A stretch of DNA of 36,471 nt from Polaromonas sp. (GTDB lineage Bacteria; Pseudomonadota; Gammaproteobacteria; Burkholderiales; Burkholderiaceae_C), in contig PNNC01000200.1 in NCBI GenBank assembly GCA_013824015.1, forward strand, positions 1 through 36,471, in the 5' to 3' direction. Below the pieces are notes generated by a model. The model did no database searches, was not told the origin of the DNA, and worked only from the letters and a program-made list of their open reading frames with translations. Both the position numbers and the translations under genes were made by a program. Of this stretch, positions 9,952-19,034 are shown piece by piece (positions within the stretch are counted from its first letter, which is position 1; every line of letters starts with the position of its first letter).

Positions 9952-10752
9952 CTAGCCGGCTTCGGGCTCGTCTGCAGCCGGCGGGGCCGCCGCTGCCGCC
10001 TCTTCCAGGGCGTTCGGATGCGCCCACTGCCACAGGTGCTGGGCCACTTCCTCCACACCCTGCCGCTTCAGCGCCGAGAACAGTTTGACATCGCCGCCGC
10101 CGGCCTGCAGTCGCACAATGGACAGGGCCCGGGCCGCCTCGGTCTTGTTGAGCTTGTCGGACTTGGTCAGCAGCACCAGGAATTTCAGGCCTTCTTCCAC
10201 CCGGGGGCGGATCACATCGAGCAGGATCTCGTCGAGTTCGGTCAGGCCCAGGCGCGGATCGCACAGCAGTACCACGCCCCGGAGGTTGTCGCGTGTCTGC
10301 AGGTAGTTGCCCATGACCTGCTGCCAGCGGTACTTGGCCGCCTTGGGCACGGCCGCATAGCCATACCCCGGCAGATCGGCCAGCACGGCGTCGGTCACGC
10401 CCTGTTTGCCCAGCGAGAACAGGTTGATGCTCTGGGTGCGGCCGGGCGTTTTCGATGCGAAAGCCAGGCGGTTGATCTGCGTCAGCGTGTTGATGCAGGT
10501 GGACTTGCCGGCATTGGAGCGCCCGACAAAGGCAATTTCGGGGTGCTCGTACAGGGGCAGGTGCTTGAGTTCGGGGGCGGTGGTCAGGAATTTGGCCGTG
10601 TGCAGCCACCCCATGGCGATTTTCGCCTCGGCAGAGGGCGGCACCTGGGCCGCCAGCGCCGCCGCCATTTTGGCCGCCGCCACTTTGGGGATGGGCCGCT
10701 TGTGGCTGGGCTTCTGCGTTTTGATGGGTGTGGATCGGGGAGATATGCTCAT
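9952..10752 (-). CDS. engB: Ribosome biogenesis GTP-binding protein EngB/YsxC
   Basis: HPEIAFVGRSNAGKSTCINTLTQ...TPGRTQSINLF...ADLPGYGYAAVP...LTKSDKLNK; start at internal Met 10752, the upstream part of the ORF-track entry is spurious. Confidence 0.95.
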   Translation of the reverse strand: MSISPRSTPIKTQKPSHKRPIPKVAAAKMAAALAAQVPPSAEAKIAMGWLHTAKFLTTAPELKHLPLYEHPEIAFVGRSNAGKSTCINTLTQINRLAFASKTPGRTQSINLFSLGKQGVTDAVLADLPGYGYAAVPKAAKYRWQQVMGNYLQTRDNLRGVVLLCDPRLGLTELDEILLDVIRPRVEEGLKFLVLLTKSDKLNKTEAARALSIVRLQAGGGDVKLFSALKRQGVEEVAQHLWQWAHPNALEEAAAAAPPAADEPEAG

Positions 10753-10808
10753 AATAGGGATTGTCCCCCAAGCCATTGTAAAATCAGGGAGTTTTGCGTG
10801 AAGTTGCT

Positions 10809-10827
10809 GTCCCGACGGGGCTTTTTT
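10809..10827 (+). terminator. Terminator-like hairpin in the cytochrome c4 leader
   Basis: GTCCC-GAC-GGGGC followed by T6. Confidence 0.45.
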
Positions 10828-10890
10828 ATGCAGCTTGAAGCGCGTGCTGATTGCCAAGTCCACTTTAGAGTCAACTATTAAACCCCCGAT

Positions 10891-11535
10891 ATGAAGCCAG
10901 TTTCCACTTCGTTGATTACCTGTTTGTTGGCCGCCCTGCTGGCCGTGCCGGCGCTGTCCATGGCGGCTGGCGAGGCCGCCCCGGCCAAGGCCGCCAAACC
11001 CGACCTTGTCAAGGGTGCGGCGACCTATGCCGCGGTCTGTGTGGCTTGCCACGCGGCTGATGGCAATTCGGCGATCGCCGCCAACGCCAAACTGGCGCAG
11101 CAGCATCCCGAGTACCTGGTCAAGCAGTTGCAGGAGTTCAAGTCCGGCAAGCGCAAAAACGCCATCATGCAGGGCTTCGCTGCAGCGTTGTCGGATGACG
11201 ACATGCGCAATATCTCCTATTGGGTCGCGTCCAGGCCGGTCAAGCCCGGTTTTGCCAAGGACAAGGCGCTGGTCGCCCTCGGCGAGCGCATTTACCGCGG
11301 TGGCATCTCGGACCGCCAGGTGCCGGCCTGCGCAGGCTGCCACAGCCCCAACGGTGCCGGCGTTCCTTCCCAGTACCCGCGCCTGGGTGGCCAGCATGCC
11401 GAATACACCGCCACCCAGCTGACGACGTTCCGCGACGGTGGCCGCGCCAACAGCCTGCAGATGAGCCAGGTTGCGGCCAAGTTGAACGACCGCGAGATCC
11501 GCGCGGTGGCCGATTACATCGCCGGTTTGCGCTGA
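10891..11535 (+). CDS. Diheme cytochrome c4
   Basis: Signal peptide plus two heme motifs CVACH and CAGCH; ...CHSPNGAGVPSQYPRLGGQHAEYTATQL... Confidence 0.92.
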   Translation: MKPVSTSLITCLLAALLAVPALSMAAGEAAPAKAAKPDLVKGAATYAAVCVACHAADGNSAIAANAKLAQQHPEYLVKQLQEFKSGKRKNAIMQGFAAALSDDDMRNISYWVASRPVKPGFAKDKALVALGERIYRGGISDRQVPACAGCHSPNGAGVPSQYPRLGGQHAEYTATQLTTFRDGGRANSLQMSQVAAKLNDREIRAVADYIAGLR

Positions 11536-11644
11536 AGCCCCGGCCGCGCGTCGGCGCCGCCGCCAGCAAGCAGCCTTTTTGCAGAAACAGGGCGCTTTCC
11601 AGCGGTTTGTTGTGAACCCCGGCCGATTTTTACACTCCATACCA

Positions 11645-11677
11645 GGGCGGGTCTCGATGCGGGCCCGCCCTTTTTTA
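11645..11677 (+). terminator. Intrinsic terminator after cytochrome c4
   Basis: GGGCGGG-N12-CCCGCCC followed by TTTTTTATT. Confidence 0.85.
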
Positions 11678-11709
11678 TTGCAGATCACCTTGCCCACCGC
11701 CCCACACGC

Positions 11710-13893
11710 ATGACAGTTTCCACCCACGGCCTGCGGCTCAAGTCCGGCTCCCACGCCCTGCGCTCCAGCGTGGAGCTGTTGTCGTCGATGCGCTTTTCGA
11801 TCTCGCTGCTGACGGTCATCTGCATCGCCTCGGTGATCGGAACCGTGCTCAAGCAGCAGGAGCCGCTGTCCAATTACGTCAACCAGTTCGGCCCGTTCTG
11901 GGCCGAGGTGTTCCGCACGGCCAGCCTGAACACCGTCTACAGCGCCTGGTGGTTCATGCTGATCCTGGCATTCCTGGTGCTGTCCACCTCGCTGTGTATC
12001 GCCCGCAACACGCCCAAGATCCTGGCCGACTGGAGCCAGCTCAAGGAAAACGTCCGTGAGCAAAGCCTCAAGGCCTTCGGCCACCGCGCCGAGCAGGCGC
12101 TGGCGGAAGCGCCCGAGGCCGCAGCGCGGCGCATCGGCCAGACCCTGGTGCAGGGCGGCTGGAAGGTCAAGCTGCAGCAGCGCGACGCGCCGGGCGGCAG
12201 CGGCTGGATGGTCGCTGCCAAGGCCGGCGCCGCCAACAAGCTCGGCTACATCGCCGCGCACGGCGCCATCGTGCTGGTCTGTGTCGGCGGTCTGCTTGAC
12301 GGCGACCTGGTGGTGCGCGCGCAGATGTGGCTCAACAACAAGACCATCTACAGCGGCGGCGGCCTGATTGCCGACGTGCCGGCCCAGCACCGGCTCAGCG
12401 AGCGCAACCCGACCTTCCGCGCCAACCTGCTGGTGGCTGAAGGCACGCAGTCCAGCACCGCCATCCTGAACCAGCCCGGCGGTGTGTTGTTGCAGGACCT
12501 GCCCTTTTCGGTGGAACTCAAGAAGTTCATCGTCGAGTACTACTCGACCGGCATGCCCAAGCTGTTCGCCAGCGAGATCGTGATCCACGACCGCGAAACC
12601 GGCGAGAAGATTCCGCATCGCGTCGAGGTCAACCATCCGGCGCACCACAAAGGCATCGAGATTTACCAGTCCAGTTTTGATGACGGCGGCTCCAGCGTCA
12701 CGCTCAAGGCCGTGCCCATGGCCGTGGGTGCGCAGCCCTCGAGCAAGCCGTTTGAGATCCAGGGCACGATTGGCGGTTCGAGCAGCCTGACCAACGGCGA
12801 CGAAAAAATGACGCTGGAATACACCGCGTTGCGTGTCATCAACGTCGAGAACTTCAGCGGCTCCGGCAACCTCGGCGCTTCCGGCGCGGACGTGCGCAAG
12901 GTCGACTTGCGGCAGTCCATCGATGCCCGCCTCGGTGCGGCCAACAAGACCCGCGAGCAGAAGGAGTTGCGCAACGTCGGCCCCAGCCTGACCTACAAGC
13001 TGCGAGACGCGGCTGGCCAGGCGCGTGAATTCCACAACTACATGCTGCCGGTCAAGATGGACAGTGCCGAGTCCACCCCGGCGCTGTTTCTGCTCGGGGT
13101 GCGTGAAACGCCGGCCGAGCCTTTCCAGTACCTGCGCATCCCGGCCGACGAGCAGGCCAGCATGGACGGCTTTCTGCGGATGCGTCGGGCGCTGGCCGAC
13201 CCGGTCCAGCGCGAGCGCGCCGTGCAGCGTTATGTGCGCCAGGCGATTGCGGCAGACCGTCCCGACCTGGCCCAGCAACTGGCGGCATCCGCCTCGCGTG
13301 CGCTGGCTTTGTTCGCCGGGTCGGACCAGCCGGCGACCGCGGGCCAGCCCAGGCCGGTCGCCGGCCTGCAGGCCATCTCTGACTTCATGGAGGCCAATGT
13401 GCCGGAAGCCGAGCGCAACCGCGCCGGCGAGGTGCTGGTGCGCATCCTCAATGGCGTGTTGTTCGAGCTGGCCCAGCTCACGCGCGAACAAAACGGGCTC
13501 CAGCCCCTGCCGCTGGATGACAGAACCCAGGCCTGGATGGCGCAGGCGGTGTTGTCGCTCAGCGATGCCCATCACTACCCGGCGCCGATGGCGTTTGAAC
13601 TCAAGGACTTCACCCAGGTGCAGGCCAGCGTGTTCCAGGTGACACGCACCCCGGGCAAAAACATTGTTTACCTCGGCTGCGCGCTGTTGATCCTCGGCAT
13701 TTTTGCGATGCTGTATGTGCGCGAGCGCCGACTCTGGGTCTGGCTGGCGCCAGCCGGCGCAGATACCGGAAAAGGCCCAGAATCAGGGACCGGCAGCCAG
13801 GCCACCATGGCGCTGTCGACCAACCGGCAGACCCTGGAAGTCGACCGCGAATTCGAGATGTTGAAGACCAAACTTTTACAGGTGCCACGATGA
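11710..13893 (+). CDS. resB: Cytochrome c biogenesis protein ResB (System II)
   Basis: MRFSISLLTVICIASVIGTVLKQQEPLSNYVNQFGPFWAEVF...; ATGA overlap with ccsB. Confidence 0.92.
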   Translation: MTVSTHGLRLKSGSHALRSSVELLSSMRFSISLLTVICIASVIGTVLKQQEPLSNYVNQFGPFWAEVFRTASLNTVYSAWWFMLILAFLVLSTSLCIARNTPKILADWSQLKENVREQSLKAFGHRAEQALAEAPEAAARRIGQTLVQGGWKVKLQQRDAPGGSGWMVAAKAGAANKLGYIAAHGAIVLVCVGGLLDGDLVVRAQMWLNNKTIYSGGGLIADVPAQHRLSERNPTFRANLLVAEGTQSSTAILNQPGGVLLQDLPFSVELKKFIVEYYSTGMPKLFASEIVIHDRETGEKIPHRVEVNHPAHHKGIEIYQSSFDDGGSSVTLKAVPMAVGAQPSSKPFEIQGTIGGSSSLTNGDEKMTLEYTALRVINVENFSGSGNLGASGADVRKVDLRQSIDARLGAANKTREQKELRNVGPSLTYKLRDAAGQAREFHNYMLPVKMDSAESTPALFLLGVRETPAEPFQYLRIPADEQASMDGFLRMRRALADPVQRERAVQRYVRQAIAADRPDLAQQLAASASRALALFAGSDQPATAGQPRPVAGLQAISDFMEANVPEAERNRAGEVLVRILNGVLFELAQLTREQNGLQPLPLDDRTQAWMAQAVLSLSDAHHYPAPMAFELKDFTQVQASVFQVTRTPGKNIVYLGCALLILGIFAMLYVRERRLWVWLAPAGADTGKGPESGTGSQATMALSTNRQTLEVDREFEMLKTKLLQVPR

Positions 13894-15242
13894 ACACCAC
13901 CACGACACTGAGCTCGCGCGCAACCGACGCGACCACCATCAGCCTGCAGGAAGGCTACTTTGCCAGGCGCAGCCTGGCCGACTGGATTTTTGCGGCGCTG
14001 GTGCTGGCCGGCGGCCTGTTCGCCTTTGCCCGTTACCACGGCTTCATGGATGTGTACGAAAAAGGCATCCTGCTCGGCACCATTCCGGCCGCCATTGCGA
14101 TGGGCTGGTTCTGGCGCCCGCTGCGGGTGCTGATGGCGGCGGTGACGGTGTTCTCGCTGCTGGGCATCGTGTCCTACCAGGGGGAGCTGGCGCGCGCCGA
14201 GCAGGTGTTCTGGCTCAAGTACTTCCTGTCCAGCCAGTCGGCCATCCTCTGGATGAGCGTGCTGTTTTTCATGAGCACCGTGTTTTACTGGCTGGGCATG
14301 TTCATCCGCCAGCAGGGCGATGCGCTGGAGTCGCTGGGCAGCAAGATCGCCTGGGTGGCGGTCGGCATGGCGCTGATCGGCACCATGGTGCGCTGGTATG
14401 AGAGCTACCTGATCGGTGCCGACGTCGGCCATATTCCCGTCAGCAACCTGTACGAAGTGTTTGTGCTGTTCTGCTGGATGACGGCCGCGTTTTACCTCTA
14501 CTTCGAAGCCCAGTACAACACCCGCGCCATGGGTGCGTTTGTGATGCTGGTGGTCAGTGCCGCGGTCGGTTTCCTGCTCTGGTACACGGTGGTGCGCGAG
14601 GCGCATGAAATCCAGCCGCTGGTGCCGGCGCTCAAAAGCTGGTGGATGAAGCTGCATGTGCCGGCGAACTTCATCGGTTATGGCATGTTTGCGCTGGCCG
14701 CCATGGTGGCGCTGGCCTACCTGATCAAGCAGCAGGCGGCGGAGACGCGCTGGTACAAACTGACGCCGCTGTGGATGCTCGGCGTGGTGCTGTGTTTTGT
14801 GCCGATTGTTTTCCGCAAGTCGCCGGCCGATGTCGGTGGCGGCAACTACTGGGCCGGCTACCTGCTGGTCTCCGGCCTGATCGCGGCCGGCATCCTGCTC
14901 GGGCGCAAGAGGATTGCCGCGCGCCTGCCGTCGGCCGAGGTGCTCGACGATGTGATGTACAAGGCGATTGCCGTGGGTTTTGCCTTTTTCACCATCGCGA
15001 CCGTGCTGGGCGCGCTCTGGGCGGCCGAGGCCTGGGGCGGTTACTGGAGCTGGGATCCCAAGGAAACCTGGGCCCTGATCGTCTGGCTCAACTATGCGGC
15101 CTGGCTGCACATGCGCCTGGTCAAGGGCCTGCGCGGTACCGTGGCGTCCTGGTGGGCGCTGGTGGGGCTGGCCGTGACCACGTTTGCCTTCCTGGGCGTC
15201 AACATGTTCCTGTCCGGCCTGCACAGTTACGGAACCTTGTAG
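13890..15242 (+). CDS. ccsB: c-type cytochrome biogenesis protein CcsB (System II heme handling)
   Basis: Multi-TM protein with the WWD-type motif WAAEAWGGYWSWDPKETWALIVWLNYAAWLHMRL. Confidence 0.94.
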   Translation: MNTTTTLSSRATDATTISLQEGYFARRSLADWIFAALVLAGGLFAFARYHGFMDVYEKGILLGTIPAAIAMGWFWRPLRVLMAAVTVFSLLGIVSYQGELARAEQVFWLKYFLSSQSAILWMSVLFFMSTVFYWLGMFIRQQGDALESLGSKIAWVAVGMALIGTMVRWYESYLIGADVGHIPVSNLYEVFVLFCWMTAAFYLYFEAQYNTRAMGAFVMLVVSAAVGFLLWYTVVREAHEIQPLVPALKSWWMKLHVPANFIGYGMFALAAMVALAYLIKQQAAETRWYKLTPLWMLGVVLCFVPIVFRKSPADVGGGNYWAGYLLVSGLIAAGILLGRKRIAARLPSAEVLDDVMYKAIAVGFAFFTIATVLGALWAAEAWGGYWSWDPKETWALIVWLNYAAWLHMRLVKGLRGTVASWWALVGLAVTTFAFLGVNMFLSGLHSYGTL

Positions 15243-15325
15243 CCAGCCCCTGAATCCTTGTAAGAAGTCGCTGCGTATCCCGACTAACCGGTCAAACCTC
15301 ACCAAAACGACGACAAGGACACAAG

Positions 15326-16324
15326 ATGCTGATCAAGACCCACAACAGCGGATTTATTCACCCGGTCTCCAGCGAGATCACGCCCGAGGGCATTTACCAG
15401 CAGCGCCGCGACATGATCCGGCTGATGGCCGGCGGCGCCGCCGGTGCGGCCCTGGCCGGCTGGGCCGGCCGCGAGGCGCTGGCCCAGGGCGTGGCCAGAC
15501 CCGGCAAGCTGGCGCCCCTGCCGGGCGCCAAGTCAGGCGTGGCCGGCGCGGTGACCATGGAAAAGGTCACCGACTACAAGGACGCCAGCACCTATAACAA
15601 CTTCTACGAGTTCGGCACCGACAAGGCCGATCCGGCCAAAAATGCCGGCACGCTGGTGACCAAGCCCTGGACGGTGGTGGTCGACGGTCTGGTCAAGCAG
15701 CCGAAAACATACGCGATCGAGGACCTGCTCAAGCTCAGCGCCCAGGAAGAACGCATTTACCGGATGCGCTGCGTCGAAGGCTGGTCCATGGTGATTCCCT
15801 GGGTCGGTTATTCGATGGCCGAGCTGGTCAAAAAGGTCGAGCCGCTGGGCAATGCCAAATACGTCGAGTTCATCACCCAGGCCGATCCCAAGACCATGCC
15901 GTTTGTCGGCTCGCGTGTGCTCGACTGGCCCTATGTCGAGGCCCTGCGTCTGGACGAAGCCATGAACCCCTTGACGCTGCTGGCTTTCGGCATGTATGGC
16001 GAGGTGATGCCGAACCAGAACGGCGCGCCGGTGCGTCTGGTGGTGCCCTGGAAGTACGGCTTCAAGAGCGGCAAGAGCATTGTCAGGATCCGCTTCACCG
16101 ACAAGGAGCCACGCACCGCGTGGAACAAGGCCGCGGCCAACGAATACGGCTTTTATTCCAACGTGAATCCGAATGTGGACCACCCGCGCTGGAGCCAGGC
16201 CACCGAACGCCGCATTGGTGAGGACGGCCTGTTTGCCAAAAAACGCAAGACCCTGATGTTCAACGGCTACGAGGCGCAGGTCGGCCAGCTCTACGCCGGC
16301 ATGGACCTCAAGAAGAACTTCTGA
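15326..16324 (+). CDS. msrP: Protein-methionine-sulfoxide reductase catalytic subunit MsrP (YedY)
   Basis: Twin-arginine leader [55 protein letters not shown]. Confidence 0.96.
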   Translation: MLIKTHNSGFIHPVSSEITPEGIYQQRRDMIRLMAGGAAGAALAGWAGREALAQGVARPGKLAPLPGAKSGVAGAVTMEKVTDYKDASTYNNFYEFGTDKADPAKNAGTLVTKPWTVVVDGLVKQPKTYAIEDLLKLSAQEERIYRMRCVEGWSMVIPWVGYSMAELVKKVEPLGNAKYVEFITQADPKTMPFVGSRVLDWPYVEALRLDEAMNPLTLLAFGMYGEVMPNQNGAPVRLVVPWKYGFKSGKSIVRIRFTDKEPRTAWNKAAANEYGFYSNVNPNVDHPRWSQATERRIGEDGLFAKKRKTLMFNGYEAQVGQLYAGMDLKKNF

Positions 16325-16330
16325 TGAATA

Positions 16331-16409
16331 GGGCCCCCACGCTCGTCACTGCGTGTACGTCGCTGCCCCCCGAGGGGGCGCCATCCGCCTTGGGGCGGCC
16401 CGGCGGCGG
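16331..16409 (+). repeat. GC-rich double-hairpin intergenic repeat
   Basis: GGGCCCCCACGCTCGTCACTGCGTGTACGTCGCTGCCCCCCGAGGGGGCGCCATCCGCCTTGGGGCGGCCCGGCGGCGG; hairpins GCCCCC-CGA-GGGGGC and CCGCC-TTGG-GGCGG; resembles a recurrent Burkholderiales/Comamonadaceae repeat. Confidence 0.6.
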
Positions 16410-17063
16410 ATGAGTGCCGCGTTTAACAAAGCGTTGCTGCACCCGGCGGCCAAGCCACTGGTGTTCCTGCTGGCGCTGCTGCCCTTTGCCTGGCTGTTGT
16501 ATGGCGCTGTCACCAACAACCTGGGCGCCAACCCGGCCGAACACCTGATCCGTGCCACCGGCGACTGGACCCTGCGGTTTCTGTGTATCGTGCTGGCGGT
16601 CACGCCACTGCGGGTGATCAGCAGTACACCGGCGCTGGCGCGTTTCCGGCGCATGCTGGGGCTGTTCAGCTACTTCTATGTAGTGATCCACCTGCTGAGC
16701 TACAGCTGGTTCGACATGGGCTTTGACGTGGCCGAGATCATCAAGGACATCATCAAGCGCCCCTTCATCCTCGTCGGATTTTCAGCCTTCCTGCTGCTGA
16801 CGCCGTTGGCGGCCACGTCCTTCAACGCCGCCATCAAAAAGCTGGGCGCCAGGCGCTGGCAGCTGCTGCACAAGCTGGTCTACCTGATTGCCGGGCTGGG
16901 CTTGCTGCACTTTTTCTGGATGCGTTCGGGCAAGAACGACTTTGCCGAGGTCGCGGTGTACGCCGCCATTCTTGCCGTGCTGCTGGGCTGGCGGGTTCAG
17001 CAATACATGAAGAAAAAACGCCCCCAGCCCATGCCGGGCATGGGCAAGCAGCTATCAAAATAA
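16410..17063 (+). CDS. msrQ: MsrPQ heme-binding membrane subunit MsrQ (YedZ)
   Basis: MSAAFNKALLHPAAKPLVFLLALLPFAWLLYGAVTNNLGANPAEHLIRATGDWTLRFLCIVLAVTPLR...; adjacent to msrP. Confidence 0.94.
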   Translation: MSAAFNKALLHPAAKPLVFLLALLPFAWLLYGAVTNNLGANPAEHLIRATGDWTLRFLCIVLAVTPLRVISSTPALARFRRMLGLFSYFYVVIHLLSYSWFDMGFDVAEIIKDIIKRPFILVGFSAFLLLTPLAATSFNAAIKKLGARRWQLLHKLVYLIAGLGLLHFFWMRSGKNDFAEVAVYAAILAVLLGWRVQQYMKKKRPQPMPGMGKQLSK

Positions 17064-17068
17064 TAGTA
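17013..17068 (-). repeat. 56-nt two-hairpin dispersed repeat, copy D (overlaps the msrQ 3' end)
   Basis: - strand TACTATTATTTTGATAGCTGCTTGCCCATGCCCGGCATGGGCTGGGGGC..., same register as copies A-C. Confidence 0.8.
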
Positions 17069-17097
17069 GAGCGCGCCCGGCCTGCCGGCCAGGAGGT

Positions 17098-18405
17098 TCA
17101 GCGGGAAACCAGCTGCTCCTGCTGCATCTGGTCGGCGGCGGTTTCCCGCCGGCGAATCACATGCGCCCTGGCGCCATCGACCAGCAGCTCGGCGGCACGG
17201 CCGCGCGTGTTGTAGTTGCTGGCCATGCTCATGCAATAGGCGCCTGCCGACAACACCGCCAGGCAGTCACCGGCCTGAACCGCCAACGCGCGGTCGCGGC
17301 CTATCCAGTCCCCGCTCTCGCAGACCGGTCCCACCACGTCGTAGATGGTCGGCGGCATGGCCGAGGAGGCCACGACCGGCACGATGGCGTGGAAGGCCTG
17401 GTACATCGCCGGGCGCGGCAGGTCGTTCATCGCGGCGTCAATGATGCAGAAATTTTTCTGTTCGCCGGGCTTGAGGTAGAGCACCTCGGTCAGGCAGACG
17501 CCGGCATTGCCGATCAGCGAACGGCCGGGTTCTATCATCAGTTTTTTGCCACCATAGCCGCGCGCGTCCAGCCTGGCCAGCAGCAACTGCCACAGGGCAT
17601 CCGCCGCCGGCGGCGTGTCCTGGTTGTAGTTGATGCCCAGGCCGCCGCCAAAATCGATGTGATGGATGGGAATGCCGGCCGCCTCGATGGCCGCGACCAG
17701 GTCCAGCACGCGGTCCATCGCGTCCAGGTAGGGCGTCGTCTCGGTGATCTGCGAGCCAATGTGGCAATCGATGCCGGCGACCTTCAACCCGGGCAGTGCC
17801 GCCGCATGCCGGTAGATGCGCAGCGCGTCTTCATGCGCCACGCCGAACTTGTTGCCTTTGAGGCCGGTCGAGATGTAGGGATGGGTCTTGGGGTCCACAT
17901 TGGGATTGACCCGGATGCTGACCGGCGCCACCTGGCCCATGGCCACGGCCACCTCCGACAACACATCGAGTTCGGCTTCGCTTTCGACGTTGAAGCAGCC
18001 AATGCCTGCCGCCAGCGCCTGCCGCATTTCCGCGCGGGTTTTGCCGACGCCCGAAAAAATCACCTTGCGCAGATCACCGCCTGCGGCCCGCACGCGTTCG
18101 AGCTCACCGCCCGAGACGATGTCAAAACCGCAACCCGCTTCTGCAAACACCTGCAGCACGCCGAGCGAGGAGTTGGCTTTCATGGCGTAGCAGATCTGCG
18201 CATCGCGCCCGGCGAAACCCTGCTGGTAAGCGGCCAGTGCCGACAACATGGCAGCCCTGGAGTACACAAACAGCGGCGTGCCGTGTTCGCGGGCCAGCGC
18301 GTCGAGGCTGGCCTGTTCCAGATGCAGCCGGCCGTGCCGGTAGGCCAGCTGGGGTGCGCCCGGCAACTCGGTGGCGGACGTGCTGGAGGAGGTCGCGGGG
18401 TTCAT
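17098..18405 (-). CDS. lysA: Diaminopimelate decarboxylase
   Basis: HGTPLFVYSRAAMLSALAAYQQGF...ICYAMKANSSLGVLQVFAEAGCGFDIVSGGEL; GGGLGINY; EPGRSLIGNAG; CESGDWIG. Confidence 0.97.
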   Translation of the reverse strand: MNPATSSSTSATELPGAPQLAYRHGRLHLEQASLDALAREHGTPLFVYSRAAMLSALAAYQQGFAGRDAQICYAMKANSSLGVLQVFAEAGCGFDIVSGGELERVRAAGGDLRKVIFSGVGKTRAEMRQALAAGIGCFNVESEAELDVLSEVAVAMGQVAPVSIRVNPNVDPKTHPYISTGLKGNKFGVAHEDALRIYRHAAALPGLKVAGIDCHIGSQITETTPYLDAMDRVLDLVAAIEAAGIPIHHIDFGGGLGINYNQDTPPAADALWQLLLARLDARGYGGKKLMIEPGRSLIGNAGVCLTEVLYLKPGEQKNFCIIDAAMNDLPRPAMYQAFHAIVPVVASSAMPPTIYDVVGPVCESGDWIGRDRALAVQAGDCLAVLSAGAYCMSMASNYNTRGRAAELLVDGARAHVIRRRETAADQMQQEQLVSR

Positions 18406-18680
18406 CGCGGAGCCGAGCTGGAGGGGGCGGCAGGCGGCGGCTGCGGGATGTCGGGCGTCGCCACCGGGGAACCGATGGGGGTTGCCGGTGTGGCCGGGGT
18501 GGCGCCTGCCGAGGGCAGCGCTTTCGGCGGTGGCGGGAAAAACAGCGGGCCCTTCTGGCCGCAAGCGCCCAGGCCGGCTGTTGCGGCCACGGCCAGCGCC
18601 AGGGTGCAAAAGCCATGAGACGCGAAGGAAGCGCGTGCACGGCCTAGAATTTGAGTTCGAATGTGGGATCTTGCAAACAT
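18402..18680 (-). CDS. lptM: LptM/YifL-like small lipoprotein
   Basis: Lipobox [14 protein letters not shown] followed by a Pro/Ala/Thr-rich tail; ATGA overlap with lysA. Confidence 0.85.
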   Translation of the reverse strand: MFARSHIRTQILGRARASFASHGFCTLALAVAATAGLGACGQKGPLFFPPPPKALPSAGATPATPATPIGSPVATPDIPQPPPAAPSSSAPR

Positions 18681-18692
18681 GATGGGATTGTA

Positions 18693-19028
18693 ATGACGGA
18701 CCTGGAATACCTGGACCATGCGGAGGCTGCGCTTCGGGCCATTGAGATGGCCTGCGACCGCATCAACGACGAGACCGATGCGGATGTGGACAACCAGCGT
18801 ACCGGCGGCATGATCACCCTGAGTTTTGCCAACCGCAGCCAGATCATCATCAACCTGCAAAAGCCCTTGCAGGAAATCTGGCTCGCCGCACGCGCCGGCG
18901 GCTTTCACTACAAACGCGTGGACGGCCAGTGGCGCGACACCAAGGATGGCAGCGAGCTGTTTGCCGGCTTGTCGCGGTATGCCAGCGAGCAGGCCGGCCA
19001 GCCGCTGGTGTTCACGGCCCCCGGCTGA
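18693..19028 (+). CDS. cyaY: Iron donor protein CyaY (frataxin)
   Basis: [80 protein letters not shown]. Confidence 0.95.
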   Translation: MTDLEYLDHAEAALRAIEMACDRINDETDADVDNQRTGGMITLSFANRSQIIINLQKPLQEIWLAARAGGFHYKRVDGQWRDTKDGSELFAGLSRYASEQAGQPLVFTAPG

Positions 19029-19034
19029 TCCAGC

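Noticed and set aside
10828-10881. 17-codon leader peptide upstream of cytochrome c4
   Set aside because: No Shine-Dalgarno and no codon pattern suggesting attenuation; kept only as a note in the leader-hairpin finding.
9952-13575. 1207-aa - strand ORF
   Set aside because: Only the last 266 residues (engB) are real; the rest is the open complement of cytochrome c4 and resB.
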